Shown here: positions 25,452 to 33,770 of the stretch, in pieces
Layout of the letters: the number at the start of each line of letters is the position of its first letter
Position numbering within the stretch: the stretch's first letter is position 1
DNA from: Chitinophaga sp. XS-30
GTDB lineage: Bacteria; Bacteroidota; Bacteroidia; Chitinophagales; Chitinophagaceae
NCBI RefSeq assembly: GCF_008086345.1
Contig: NZ_CP043006.1
Span: 4,276,032-4,340,031 of the forward strand
DNA length: 64,000 bases
Reading direction: 5' to 3'
Translations under genes and position numbers: made by a program
Notes under the pieces: generated by a model
Databases searched by the model: none
Told to the model about the DNA's origin: nothing
Seen by the model: the letters and a program-made list of their open reading frames with translations, nothing else

Positions 25452-28325
25452 ATGAAAAGTACTTTACCAAAGTATTGTTGGCTCATCGTATTGCTCTTAG
25501 CTTCATGGCAATCTGTGCTGGCACAAAATCAAACCACGATCAACGGAACGGTAGTTGACGCTACTACCACGCAGCCCCTGCCGGGTGTATCGGTATCTAT
25601 CAAAGGCGCTACAGCGGGCGCCATCACTGCCGCAGACGGGAGCTTCAGGATCAATACCTCCCGCTCCCTGCCCCTGACCCTCACCTTCTCGTACATTGGT
25701 TATTCCCCCCGGGAAGTCACGGTGTCCGATGCCTCGGCAAGCGTCAACGTCCAGCTGTCCTCCACCGAAATACTCGGGCAGGAAGTAGTGGTATCCGCCA
25801 GCCGCGTACCGGAAAGCATCCTCCAGTCTCCCGTTTCCATTGAGAAGCTGGACAGTCGCGCTATCAAAGCCACCCCCGCGCCCACTTTCTACGATGCACT
25901 GGCCAATATGAAAGGCGTGGAGCTCAGCACCCAGAGCCTTACCTTCAAATCCGTCAACACCCGCGGCTTCAACAGCAACGGGAATACCCGCATGCTGCAA
26001 CTGATAGACGGAATGGACAACCAGGCTCCGGGGCTTAACTTCTCCGTAGGCAATATCGTAGGGATCACCGAACTGGATATGGATAATGTGGAGTTGCTGC
26101 CGGGAGCCGCCTCAGCCCTGTACGGCCCCAACGCCCTGAACGGCATCCTCCTGCTGAACAGCAAAAGCCCCTTCCAGCACCAGGGCCTCAGCGCCAATAT
26201 CAAAACCGGCATCCTGAACGAATCCGGCCGAAGCTCCTCCTCCACCGGCTATTACGATGTCAATGTCCGCTATGCCAAAGCCTTCAACGATAAATTCGCC
26301 TTCAAGGTGAACCTGGGATATATCAAAGCGGACGACTGGCAGGCGTATGACGACCGGGACCAGAGCGTGCTCAACGGCTACAACCTCAAATCCGGCAGCC
26401 GCAGCGCTAATCCGGGTTATAACGGGGTGAACATCTACGGTGATGAGACCAATGTGAATATGTTCGGCAGCCTGAGACCCGTGGCCCTCAATCCCGCCCC
26501 GGGCAATCCGCTCGGCCAGGGTATCGCACAGTTCTCCGCCCAGACGGGAATACCGGCCGCAACAGTCTTCGGCGCATTTATGCCGGACAGTGCCAGCACC
26601 TTCGTATCCCGTACAGGTTATGAAGAACGCGCGCTGGCCGATTACGATACCAAAAACCTCAAGGCAAATGTGGCCCTTCACTATAAATTCAACAGCAACC
26701 TGGAACTGCTCGCCCAGGGCAGCTACGGTACCGGTACTACCGTGTACACCGGGGCAGACCGGTATTCCATCAAGAATTTCCGGATGGGCCAGTACAAACT
26801 GGAACTGAGAAGCGATAATTTTTATGTGAGGGCCTATACCACCCAGGAGCGCTCCGGCGATTCCTACGCCATCGGCACCCTTGGCGCTGGCATCAATGAA
26901 GCCTGGAAGCCCAGCACCACCTGGTTCCAGGAATACTTCGGCGCTTACGCCGGTGCAGCATTCCCCGCTTTCGTGACCGCATTCCAGCAGGGTGTGGGCG
27001 GCGGACAGAACCCGCAGGAAGCATTTGCCGCGGCCGCAGCCGCCATCAAAGGCAACTCCCCCGCCTACCATGAGGCCGCCAGGGATGTGGCCGATCAGGG
27101 CCGCCTCATACCCGGGACCGCAGCATTCAACACCGCTGCACAAACGGTAAAAGATAAACCCATCCCCGGAGATGCCAATGGCGTTGGCGCCAAGTTCCTG
27201 GACAAAACCAACCTGTACCAGGCGGAGTTCATGTATAACTTCAAGAACCAGATCGATTTCATGGAGCTGATGATCGGCGGCAACTACAGGGTCTTTGCGC
27301 TCAATTCGGAAAAGACCATCTTTGCCGTGGATGATAACGGCGATGAATTCCGGGTCAACGAATTCGGCGGTTACCTCCAGGTGGGTAAAAGAGTACTGAA
27401 CGATCAGTTGAAGCTGACCGGCGCATTGCGGTACGACAAGAACGAGAATTTCGAAGGCCAGTTCAGCCCCCGCCTGTCCGCCGTGTACACCTTCCTCAAA
27501 ACGCATAATATCCGCGCCTCTTATCAGACCGGTTTCCGCATCCCGCATTGCCAAGACCAGTATATCGATCTGAGAACGCCCCAGGCAAGGCTGCTCGGCG
27601 GCCTGCCCTTCCTGCGCGAACGGTACGGTCTGAACGATGTGCCCGTATTCACGCTGGAATCCGTACAGGCCGGTGCGCCACAAGCCTATACTTTCCGGGA
27701 GTTCAAACCGGAAAAGATCATCGCCTTTGAAATTGGCTACAAGGCCCTGATAGCCAACAAACTGATGATAGACGCTTATGTGTACACCAACACCTTCCGG
27801 AATTTCAACGGTTCCCAGGTACTCATCAAATCCACCACACAGGAAGTATTTTCCATCCCGGTCAATTACGACCAGGATATCAAATCATGGGGATGGGCAC
27901 TGGGCCTCGATTATAACCTGCCGCAGCAGTTCGTGGTGGGTGGAAATGTGTCCTACAACGAGTTAAGCAACCAGGAAGACCTCGGCAACTTCCAGGCCAT
28001 GTACAACACGCCCAAGGTGCGGTATAACCTGTATGTAGCCAACCGGAATATTGCCCGTTCCAACTTCAGCGCCAATGTCACCTGGCGCTGGCAGGACAGC
28101 TTCATCTGGTCTTCTTCCTTCGTAGGGCCGGTTGTACGGGCGCTGAACCTCGGCGAAATACCCGCCTTCGGCACGCTGGACGCCCAGGTGAGCAAATTCT
28201 TCCCGCAGCCGAAAGTAACCGTGAAGATCGGCGGCTCCAACCTGCTGCAGAACGCTTACGTGCAATCATGGGGCAACCCCACCGTAGGCGCGCAGTGGTA
28301 CGCCTCCATCGGCTACAATCTCTAA
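25452..28325 (+). CDS. TonB-dependent receptor (orphan, no SusD)
   Basis: An outer-membrane receptor of 957 residues. A signal peptide (cleavage after S-V-L-A) is followed by a carboxypeptidase-regulatory-like domain (about 28-112, I-N-G-T-V-V-D-A-T-T-T-Q-P-L-P-G-V-S-V). The TonB plug comes next (V-V-V-S-A-S-R-V-P-E-S-I-L-Q-S-P-V-S-I-E), then a 22-strand-type barrel. The ending S-W-G-N-P-T-V-G-A-Q-W-Y-A-S-I-G-Y-N-L is barrel-like. No SusD lipoprotein follows, and the plug resembles vitamin, metal or peptide receptors more than SusC, but the cargo is unknown. A low-complexity Ala/Gln loop (A-F-A-A-A-A-A-A-I-K) sits near residue 530. A terminator follows the gene. Confidence 0.93.
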   Translation: MKSTLPKYCWLIVLLLASWQSVLAQNQTTINGTVVDATTTQPLPGVSVSIKGATAGAITAADGSFRINTSRSLPLTLTFSYIGYSPREVTVSDASASVNVQLSSTEILGQEVVVSASRVPESILQSPVSIEKLDSRAIKATPAPTFYDALANMKGVELSTQSLTFKSVNTRGFNSNGNTRMLQLIDGMDNQAPGLNFSVGNIVGITELDMDNVELLPGAASALYGPNALNGILLLNSKSPFQHQGLSANIKTGILNESGRSSSSTGYYDVNVRYAKAFNDKFAFKVNLGYIKADDWQAYDDRDQSVLNGYNLKSGSRSANPGYNGVNIYGDETNVNMFGSLRPVALNPAPGNPLGQGIAQFSAQTGIPAATVFGAFMPDSASTFVSRTGYEERALADYDTKNLKANVALHYKFNSNLELLAQGSYGTGTTVYTGADRYSIKNFRMGQYKLELRSDNFYVRAYTTQERSGDSYAIGTLGAGINEAWKPSTTWFQEYFGAYAGAAFPAFVTAFQQGVGGGQNPQEAFAAAAAAIKGNSPAYHEAARDVADQGRLIPGTAAFNTAAQTVKDKPIPGDANGVGAKFLDKTNLYQAEFMYNFKNQIDFMELMIGGNYRVFALNSEKTIFAVDDNGDEFRVNEFGGYLQVGKRVLNDQLKLTGALRYDKNENFEGQFSPRLSAVYTFLKTHNIRASYQTGFRIPHCQDQYIDLRTPQARLLGGLPFLRERYGLNDVPVFTLESVQAGAPQAYTFREFKPEKIIAFEIGYKALIANKLMIDAYVYTNTFRNFNGSQVLIKSTTQEVFSIPVNYDQDIKSWGWALGLDYNLPQQFVVGGNVSYNELSNQEDLGNFQAMYNTPKVRYNLYVANRNIARSNFSANVTWRWQDSFIWSSSFVGPVVRALNLGEIPAFGTLDAQVSKFFPQPKVTVKIGGSNLLQNAYVQSWGNPTVGAQWYASIGYNL

Positions 28326-28350
28326 GTTTTCAGTCTTTGCCATAAATAGC

Positions 28351-28389
28351 GAAAGCCCCCGGAAATTCCGGAGGCTTTCTTATTTTGTT
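28351..28389 (+). terminator. intrinsic terminator of the TonB receptor gene
   Basis: GAAAGCC (28351-28357) pairs with GGCTTTC (28373-28379) around an inner CCGG/CCGG stem with one mismatch; a T-rich tract (TTATTTTGTT) follows. It lies 25 bases after the stop codon and may also serve the convergent ychF gene. Confidence 0.75.
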
Positions 28390-28423
28390 GTAACCCTCAT
28401 GATCAACTCATGGGTATCTTTGG

Positions 28424-29527
28424 TCAGACGTTGAAACGGAAATGCATCACATCACCATCACTCACTACGTATTCCTTGCCTTCGATCCTTAAACGGCCGT
28501 TATCTCTTGCAGCAGCTTCCGATCCGTACTTCACAAAATCGTCGTAAGAGATCACCTCCGCCTTGATAAAACCTTTCTCGAAATCCGTATGGATCACACT
28601 GGCTGCCTGCGGCGCTTTCCAGCCCTGGTGGATCGTCCATGCCCTTACTTCCTGCACCCCGGCAGTGAAATAAGTGATCAGGTCCAGCAGCTTGTAAGTA
28701 GAACGGATCAGGCGGTGCAGGCCCGGTTCTTTCAAGCCGTATTCTCCGAGGAACATTTCCTTGTCCTCCGCATCTTCCAGCTCCGTGATCTGCGCTTCAA
28801 TGGAATTGTTCATCACGATCACTTCCGCATGCTCTGCTTTTGCAGCGGCGGTCAGCGCTTCGGAGAATTTGTTGCCGGTATGCAGTGAGGCTTCATCTAC
28901 ATTCGCTACATACAATACCGGTTTTTCCGTCAGCAGAAAGAGATCGGCAATAGCTGTGCGCTCTTCTTTGGACAGCGCCAGTTCGCGGATGTTCTTCCCT
29001 TGTTCCAGATGCTCCTGGCAGCGTTTCAGTATCTCGAACTCCGCTTTTGCCTTGGGATCGCCACCGGTGCGGGCCATCTTTTCCGTACGCGCCACTTTCT
29101 TCTCCACACTTTCGAGGTCCTTCAGCTGCAGCTCGGTATCAATGATCTCCTTGTCGCCCACCGGGTTGATGGGGCCTTCTTCACGGAGAATATTATCATC
29201 TTCAAAACAGCGGATCACATGTACGATGGCATCCACTTCGCGGATGTTGGCGAGGAATTTGTTGCCCAGACCCTCCCCTTTGCTGGCGCCTTTAACAAGA
29301 CCGGCAATATCCACGAACTCGATGGTGGTAGGCACCGTGCGGTTAGGCTTTACCAGTTCTTCCAGCTTCGATATCCGCGCGTCCGGCACATCTACGAGGC
29401 CAACATTCGGTTCGATCGTGCAAAAGCGATAATTGCTCGCCTGTGCTTTGGCGCTGTTAGAGACAGCATTAAATAATGTGGACTTCCCTACGTTCGGCAA
29501 TCCTACAATTCCTGCTTGCAAAGCCAT
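28424..29527 (-). CDS. ychF: redox-regulated ribosome-binding ATPase YchF
   Basis: A universally conserved P-loop ATPase of 367 residues that binds the ribosome. The Walker A motif is G-L-P-N-V-G-K-S-T (8-16). The G3-type motif D-I-A-G-L-V-K-G-A-S-K-G-E-G-L-G is followed by the hydrophobic segment typical of Obg-HflX relatives. The specificity motif is N-V-D-E-A, which favours ATP over GTP. The C-terminal TGS-like domain ends with K-E-Y-V-V-S-D-G-D-V-M-H-F-R-F-N-V. Length and sequence are canonical. A TATCTTTG box (29553-29546) sits 19 bases before the start. Confidence 0.97.
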   Translation of the reverse strand: MALQAGIVGLPNVGKSTLFNAVSNSAKAQASNYRFCTIEPNVGLVDVPDARISKLEELVKPNRTVPTTIEFVDIAGLVKGASKGEGLGNKFLANIREVDAIVHVIRCFEDDNILREEGPINPVGDKEIIDTELQLKDLESVEKKVARTEKMARTGGDPKAKAEFEILKRCQEHLEQGKNIRELALSKEERTAIADLFLLTEKPVLYVANVDEASLHTGNKFSEALTAAAKAEHAEVIVMNNSIEAQITELEDAEDKEMFLGEYGLKEPGLHRLIRSTYKLLDLITYFTAGVQEVRAWTIHQGWKAPQAASVIHTDFEKGFIKAEVISYDDFVKYGSEAAARDNGRLRIEGKEYVVSDGDVMHFRFNV

Positions 29528-29545
29528 TTCTTAAAAAAATTTGCG

Positions 29546-29553
29546 CAAAGATA
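29546..29553 (-). promoter_or_regulatory. TAnnTTTG -7 box of ychF
   Basis: TATCTTTG on the minus strand, followed by GC and a short A/T-rich leader of about a dozen bases. The -33 element is not clear. Confidence 0.5.
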
Positions 29554-29688
29554 GTGCAATTCAGCGAGTAAAGCGTGTTAAAATTTACTATTTTGGGCGC
29601 CGGAACCAGTGCAAAGGGCTAATCCGCTGATCCGTAAGGCATAAAAGCGGGAGCGGAACAACTACATTCAAACCGATAATCATTCAAG

Positions 29689-30927
29689 ATGGCATTAAAC
29701 TACGTCTGGATCAGCTTTTTTGTGATAGCATTTATAGTGGCGCTGTACCAGCTCATCTTCGAAGGCAATACCGAGGTCTTCGCCAAAATGATGACCAGCA
29801 CCTTCGAGAACAGCAAGACCGGCGCAGAGATCGCCATCGGGCTGACCGGGGTGATGACCCTCTGGCTCGGTATCATGAAGATCGGTGAAAAGGCAGGAAT
29901 GATCGAAAAATTCGCAAAGTTCGTCAATCCCCTGTTTTCCAGGCTCTTTCCCCAGGTGCCCAAAAAAGCGCCGGCCATGGGCTCCGTAGTGATGAACTTC
30001 TCCGCGAACATGCTGGGGCTGGATAATGCCGCTACACCACTCGGGCTCAAAGCCATGAAAGAACTGCAGGAACTTAATCCGCAGAAAGATACCGCCAGCA
30101 ACCCGCAGATCATGTTCCTGGTGCTGAATACCGCGGGGCTGACCATCATTCCCACCAGTGTAATGGCCGTACGCCTGGCCATGGGCGCGGCCAATCCGGC
30201 CGACATCTTCATTCCCACCATGATCGGTACATTCATCTCCTTCATGTCCGGCATGATCGCCGTGGCCGCTTACCAGCGCATCAACCTCTTCCGGTTGCCG
30301 GTGCTTGTTTTCATCGGCGGTTTCCTGCTGCTGATGTACGGCCTTTATGCCTGGATGCATACCATGCCTTCGGAAGATATCGCCACTTACACCGCCATGA
30401 TCGGCGGCCTGATCATCTTCTCCGTGATCATCCTGTTCCTCGTTGCCGGGGCCAGGCGGAAGATCAATGTATATGAAGCATTCATAGACGGCGCCAAAGA
30501 AGGCTTCACCACCGCCGTGATGATCATCCCTTACCTCGTAGCCATACTGGTAGGCATCGGCGTGTTCCGCGTAACAGGCTGCCTCGATTTCATCACCAAT
30601 GGCATCGCGCTGCTGGTAGGATGGATGGGACTGAACACTGACTTTGTGCCGGCATTACCGGTAGGGATCATGAAAACCTTCAGCGGCGGCGGCGCACGCG
30701 GCCTGATGATAGACCTGATGAAGCCGGAGAACTACGGGCCGGATTCCTTCGTGGGCCGCCTGGCCTGTATCATGCAGGGTTCCACGGAAACCACTTTCTA
30801 TGTGCTGGCGCTTTACTTCGGGTCCGTCAACATCAAAAAAACGCGGCATGCCCTGGCATGCGGACTGATCGCAGACGTTGTGGGCGTTATTGCCGCCATC
30901 ATCATCGGGTATATTTTCTTCCACTAA
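29689..30927 (+). CDS. SpmA-SpmB fusion, nucleoside-recognition membrane protein
   Basis: An inner-membrane protein of 412 residues joining the two halves known separately as spore maturation proteins SpmA and SpmB. The first half carries K-M-M-T-S-T-F-E-N-S-K-T-G-A-E-I-A-I-G-L-T-G and the N-F-S-A-N-M-L-G-L-D-N-A-A-T-P-L-G motif. The second half begins near V-Y-E-A-F-I-D-G-A-K-E-G-F and has M-K-T-F-S-G-G-G-A-R-G and C-I-M-Q-G-S-T-E-T-T-F-Y-V. About ten membrane helices are visible. The organism is not a spore former, so the role is unknown; the Gate/nucleoside-recognition fold suggests small-molecule transport. The next gene (YeiH-type) starts 18 bases later, forming an operon. Confidence 0.92.
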   Translation: MALNYVWISFFVIAFIVALYQLIFEGNTEVFAKMMTSTFENSKTGAEIAIGLTGVMTLWLGIMKIGEKAGMIEKFAKFVNPLFSRLFPQVPKKAPAMGSVVMNFSANMLGLDNAATPLGLKAMKELQELNPQKDTASNPQIMFLVLNTAGLTIIPTSVMAVRLAMGAANPADIFIPTMIGTFISFMSGMIAVAAYQRINLFRLPVLVFIGGFLLLMYGLYAWMHTMPSEDIATYTAMIGGLIIFSVIILFLVAGARRKINVYEAFIDGAKEGFTTAVMIIPYLVAILVGIGVFRVTGCLDFITNGIALLVGWMGLNTDFVPALPVGIMKTFSGGGARGLMIDLMKPENYGPDSFVGRLACIMQGSTETTFYVLALYFGSVNIKKTRHALACGLIADVVGVIAAIIIGYIFFH

Positions 30928-30945
30928 CCTTAGTACACAACAATA

Positions 30946-32193
30946 ATGCAGCGAAAACCATTACATGAAGACTGGATTGCGGTGATCATCGCATTTCTCA
31001 GCATCGGGCTGATATGCCTGGGCTTGCATCCCTCCATGCCTAAATTCAACTGGAACAGCAGCGATACCCTGATGGCGAAACTGGGCAGTTCCGACAATCT
31101 CTATCATGCCGGGGGCCTCTTCCTCTGGGTGCTCGGCAGCCTGCTGCTGGCCGGCCTGCTGAGCAGGAAACGCTTTGATGTGCGTATCGTCACGGGGCTG
31201 ATCGCCGTCATGGCGATCTCCATGTTCGCGCAGGTATTCACCGGCAATGCCGTGATCAAAGACCTTGGGATAGAGATCGTATTGTTCAGCCTCCTGCTGG
31301 GGCTTTTCATCAGCAATGTGATCGGCCTGCCGGAATGGTTGCGGCCGGTGCTGCAAACGGAGCTTTTCATCAAGATCGGGCTGGTGATGCTCGGCGCGGG
31401 CATTATTTTCCAGGAGCTGGTAAAAGGCGGCGGCCTGGGCGTATTGCAATCCGTGGTAGTAGTGTTCACCGTCTGGTATTTCACGTTCTGGCTGTGCAAA
31501 CAGTTCCGGCTGGATGATGAATTCAGGATGATGATCTCCAGCGCCGTGTCCATCTGCGGCGTATCCGCAGCCATCGCCACTTCAGGAGCCATTGAAGGGG
31601 ATAATAAAAAACTCTCGCATGTGATCTCGCTGGTATTGATCGTGGCTATCCCCATGATGATCTTCATGCCCTATATCGCCAAATGGATGGATATGTCCCC
31701 CGCAGTGGCCGGCGCCTGGCTGGGCGGCACTATAGATACCTCCGGCGCTGTTGTGGCCGCCGGTACCATGCTTGGGGACGAAGCCCTGAAATACGCCACA
31801 CTGGTGAAGTTCTCCCAGAACGTATTGCTCGGCCTCGCCGCATTCTTCATTTCCGTATGGTGGACCTATTCCAAAAAAGAGACCAACCAGCCGAAACCCG
31901 GCCTCCGCACCATCTGGGACCGCTTTCCAAAGTTCGTGCTGGGCTTCATCATCGTCTCGCTCGTTTTCTCTTTCCTCCTGCCTTCCACACTGGTAGCCTC
32001 CGTAAAAGGCAATATCAAGGACCTGCAGACCTGTTTCTTTGCCATCGCATTTGCCTGCATCGGCCTGGAAACGAAGTTCACCGACATTTTCAGGATGGAG
32101 AACGGCCGTCCGGCCATGGCCTTTATCATCGCCCAGGTTTTCAATATCCTTGTGACGCTGGGGATGGCTTACCTGGTATTTGGTCATTTGTAA
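30946..32193 (+). CDS. YeiH/UPF0324 family putative transporter
   Basis: An inner-membrane protein of 415 residues from the UPF0324 family, often annotated as a putative sulfate exporter. About eleven membrane helices are visible. Family motifs include G-L-P-E-W-L-R-P near 125, the A-V-S-I-C-G-V-S-A-A-I-A-T loop and G-A-W-L-G-G-T-I-D-T-S-G-A-V-V-A-A-G. A C-terminal half with L-E-T-K-F-T-D-I-F mirrors the first. Compared with short members it carries an N-terminal extension (H-P-S-M-P-K-F-N-W-N). Transported substrate is not proven. It is coupled to the SpmAB fusion, and its 3-prime end runs into a structured inverted repeat. Confidence 0.88.
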   Translation: MQRKPLHEDWIAVIIAFLSIGLICLGLHPSMPKFNWNSSDTLMAKLGSSDNLYHAGGLFLWVLGSLLLAGLLSRKRFDVRIVTGLIAVMAISMFAQVFTGNAVIKDLGIEIVLFSLLLGLFISNVIGLPEWLRPVLQTELFIKIGLVMLGAGIIFQELVKGGGLGVLQSVVVVFTVWYFTFWLCKQFRLDDEFRMMISSAVSICGVSAAIATSGAIEGDNKKLSHVISLVLIVAIPMMIFMPYIAKWMDMSPAVAGAWLGGTIDTSGAVVAAGTMLGDEALKYATLVKFSQNVLLGLAAFFISVWWTYSKKETNQPKPGLRTIWDRFPKFVLGFIIVSLVFSFLLPSTLVASVKGNIKDLQTCFFAIAFACIGLETKFTDIFRMENGRPAMAFIIAQVFNILVTLGMAYLVFGHL

Positions 32194-32197
32194 GTGA

Positions 32198-32309
32198 CAA
32201 GGGGTTGTCTCAACAGTAACCTGACGGGCTTGAGAATCGCGCAAACGAAAATTCTCTCCATCAGGCACCCGGATAAAACCGGGTGAATTACTGTTGAACA
32301 CACCCCTTG
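32198..32309. repeat. 112-base inverted-repeat element folding as a three-way junction
   Basis: Arms of 22 bases (32198-32219 and 32288-32309, 18 of 22 paired) enclose two further hairpins that abut without a gap. One has C-C-T-G-A/T-C-A-G-G (32220-32224 with 32261-32265) topped by GAGAAT/ATTCTC (32232-32237 with 32251-32256). The other is CACCCGG/CCGGGTG (32266-32272 with 32279-32285). The element fills most of the gap between the convergent YeiH and SusD genes. The outer GGGGTTGTCTCAA-like ends resemble termini of some transposable elements, so a MITE is possible. A structured RNA or bidirectional terminator is the alternative. Confidence 0.6.
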
Positions 32310-32337
32310 CCCATTTACAGACAGATCATTGCTTCCC

Positions 32338-33759
32338 TTACTGATCCCACCACAATTTCTGGTTCAGGTTCGTTACCGGCGGCACATTGGCCGAGTTGCG
32401 GCTGGTTTCGGTGCTCGGGTACGCCACTCTCCGGATAAAATCAGGCAGCAGTGCGCCCACGGGCAACCCGAAGTTCATGTACTGATAGTCGAAGCGGCGT
32501 GCATCCGCCCAAGCCTCCGGGTGAAGGAACATGGCCACATACTTCTCTTTCATGATCAGCGCCAGGGTGATATTGTTCTCTCCCACCGATACCGCGGCGT
32601 TATTGATGTAAGCGGATTTCTCCGGTCCGGGAACGCCGAGTTTATCCATATGCGCGGCAATGCCGGCAAGATATGCATCATACGCATTCTTCATGCTGCC
32701 TGCACGGAAATGCGCTTCTGCCGCAATGAACTTTGCTTCCGCAAAGGTGGCGATCTGCAGGGGCGCACCGGCTTTTGAATAGAACCCGTCCAGTGAAAGA
32801 TAACATTCCTCATCATCCGTTCCGGTACCGATCCTGCCCTGACCATTCGGCGTACCGCGGTAATCGCCAAACTGAGTAAGGTCTGTAATGTACGGCAGGC
32901 GCGGGTCGAGCATACCGAAGTCGGTACCATCCATCGCATTGACGAACTGCTCGCTGAGCCAGCCATCCAGTGAATTCCGGCTGTTGTTCACTGCGGCAGC
33001 ATTCCAGGGGCTGAGTGTCTGGAACGCCGTCAGCTGTGCATCATGGCCGTTGCCGGTGTAGCTGGCGGAAAGAGCGGTCAGAATATTCGTGGCATTGTAG
33101 GTCGCTTTGCGGGAATAATGATTCAGCAAGCGGGCTTTAACAAGGTTCGCGGTACGCTTCCAGGCATCCAGATCGCCGCCGTGTATCAGGTCCTGCGCAG
33201 GTTTCAGCACCAGTTTGGAATCCGTTTTATTCAGCTCCGCAATACCATCGTCCAGCAGTTGCAGAGCGGCGTTATATACTTCTTCCTGAGTGTCGTACGG
33301 CGGTGTGAGGGTTTCGGGATCTGTAGAGCTAGCTACAAAAGCCTTGCTGTAGGGAATATCTCCCCAGAGATCGGTAGCCATCTGCAGGTTCATGGCCATC
33401 ATGATCTGCGCTACGCCCAGATGCTGACTGGATCCCTTCGCTTTCGCCAGCGCGATCATGTCATAAAGGTCCGTCATGTTGTTGTAGAGATTATACCAGG
33501 TGGTGCCGTAATCCACTTCGTCGTACACATCGGATCCACTGGCTACACTGGGCGAGGCCAGGTGCTGCACGAAGTAGGATGTCATATTGCCGGTGCGGTA
33601 CACATTATACCCGGTATTATAGCTGGTACTGGCCAGCAGGCCATCGATGGGCGGCTCTACTGCCTGGTTGGGATTGGTGTTGACGTCCAGGTAGTCCTTA
33701 CAGCCCGTCATCGCCAGCAATCCGGTCAAACATAATATACTAAGGATGTTCTTTTTCAT
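32338..33759 (-). CDS. SusD-like lipoprotein (SusD_2 type)
   Basis: A surface lipoprotein of 473 residues, partner of the SusC encoded just upstream. The signal M-K-K-N-I-L-S-I-L-C-L-T-G-L-L-A-M-T-G-C has its lipid cysteine at residue 20. The mature start K-D-Y-L-D-V-N-T-N-P-N and the body (L-W-G-D-I-P-Y-S-K-A-F; E-A-K-F-I-A-A-E-A-H-F-R-A-G) fit the SusD-like_2 subgroup, often linked to peptide or other non-starch substrates. An alternative ATG at 33768 adds three residues (M-L-I). The gap to SusC is only 2-11 bases, so translation is coupled. Confidence 0.94.
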   Translation of the reverse strand: MKKNILSILCLTGLLAMTGCKDYLDVNTNPNQAVEPPIDGLLASTSYNTGYNVYRTGNMTSYFVQHLASPSVASGSDVYDEVDYGTTWYNLYNNMTDLYDMIALAKAKGSSQHLGVAQIMMAMNLQMATDLWGDIPYSKAFVASSTDPETLTPPYDTQEEVYNAALQLLDDGIAELNKTDSKLVLKPAQDLIHGGDLDAWKRTANLVKARLLNHYSRKATYNATNILTALSASYTGNGHDAQLTAFQTLSPWNAAAVNNSRNSLDGWLSEQFVNAMDGTDFGMLDPRLPYITDLTQFGDYRGTPNGQGRIGTGTDDEECYLSLDGFYSKAGAPLQIATFAEAKFIAAEAHFRAGSMKNAYDAYLAGIAAHMDKLGVPGPEKSAYINNAAVSVGENNITLALIMKEKYVAMFLHPEAWADARRFDYQYMNFGLPVGALLPDFIRRVAYPSTETSRNSANVPPVTNLNQKLWWDQ

Positions 33760-33770
33760 AATCAGCATGT

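Noticed and set aside
26112..27683. Long minus-strand open frame (523 codons) opposite the TonB receptor
   Set aside because: It mirrors a well-supported receptor gene, has Gly/Ala/Val-rich sequence with no domain and no promoter or ribosome-binding site; a codon-bias shadow.
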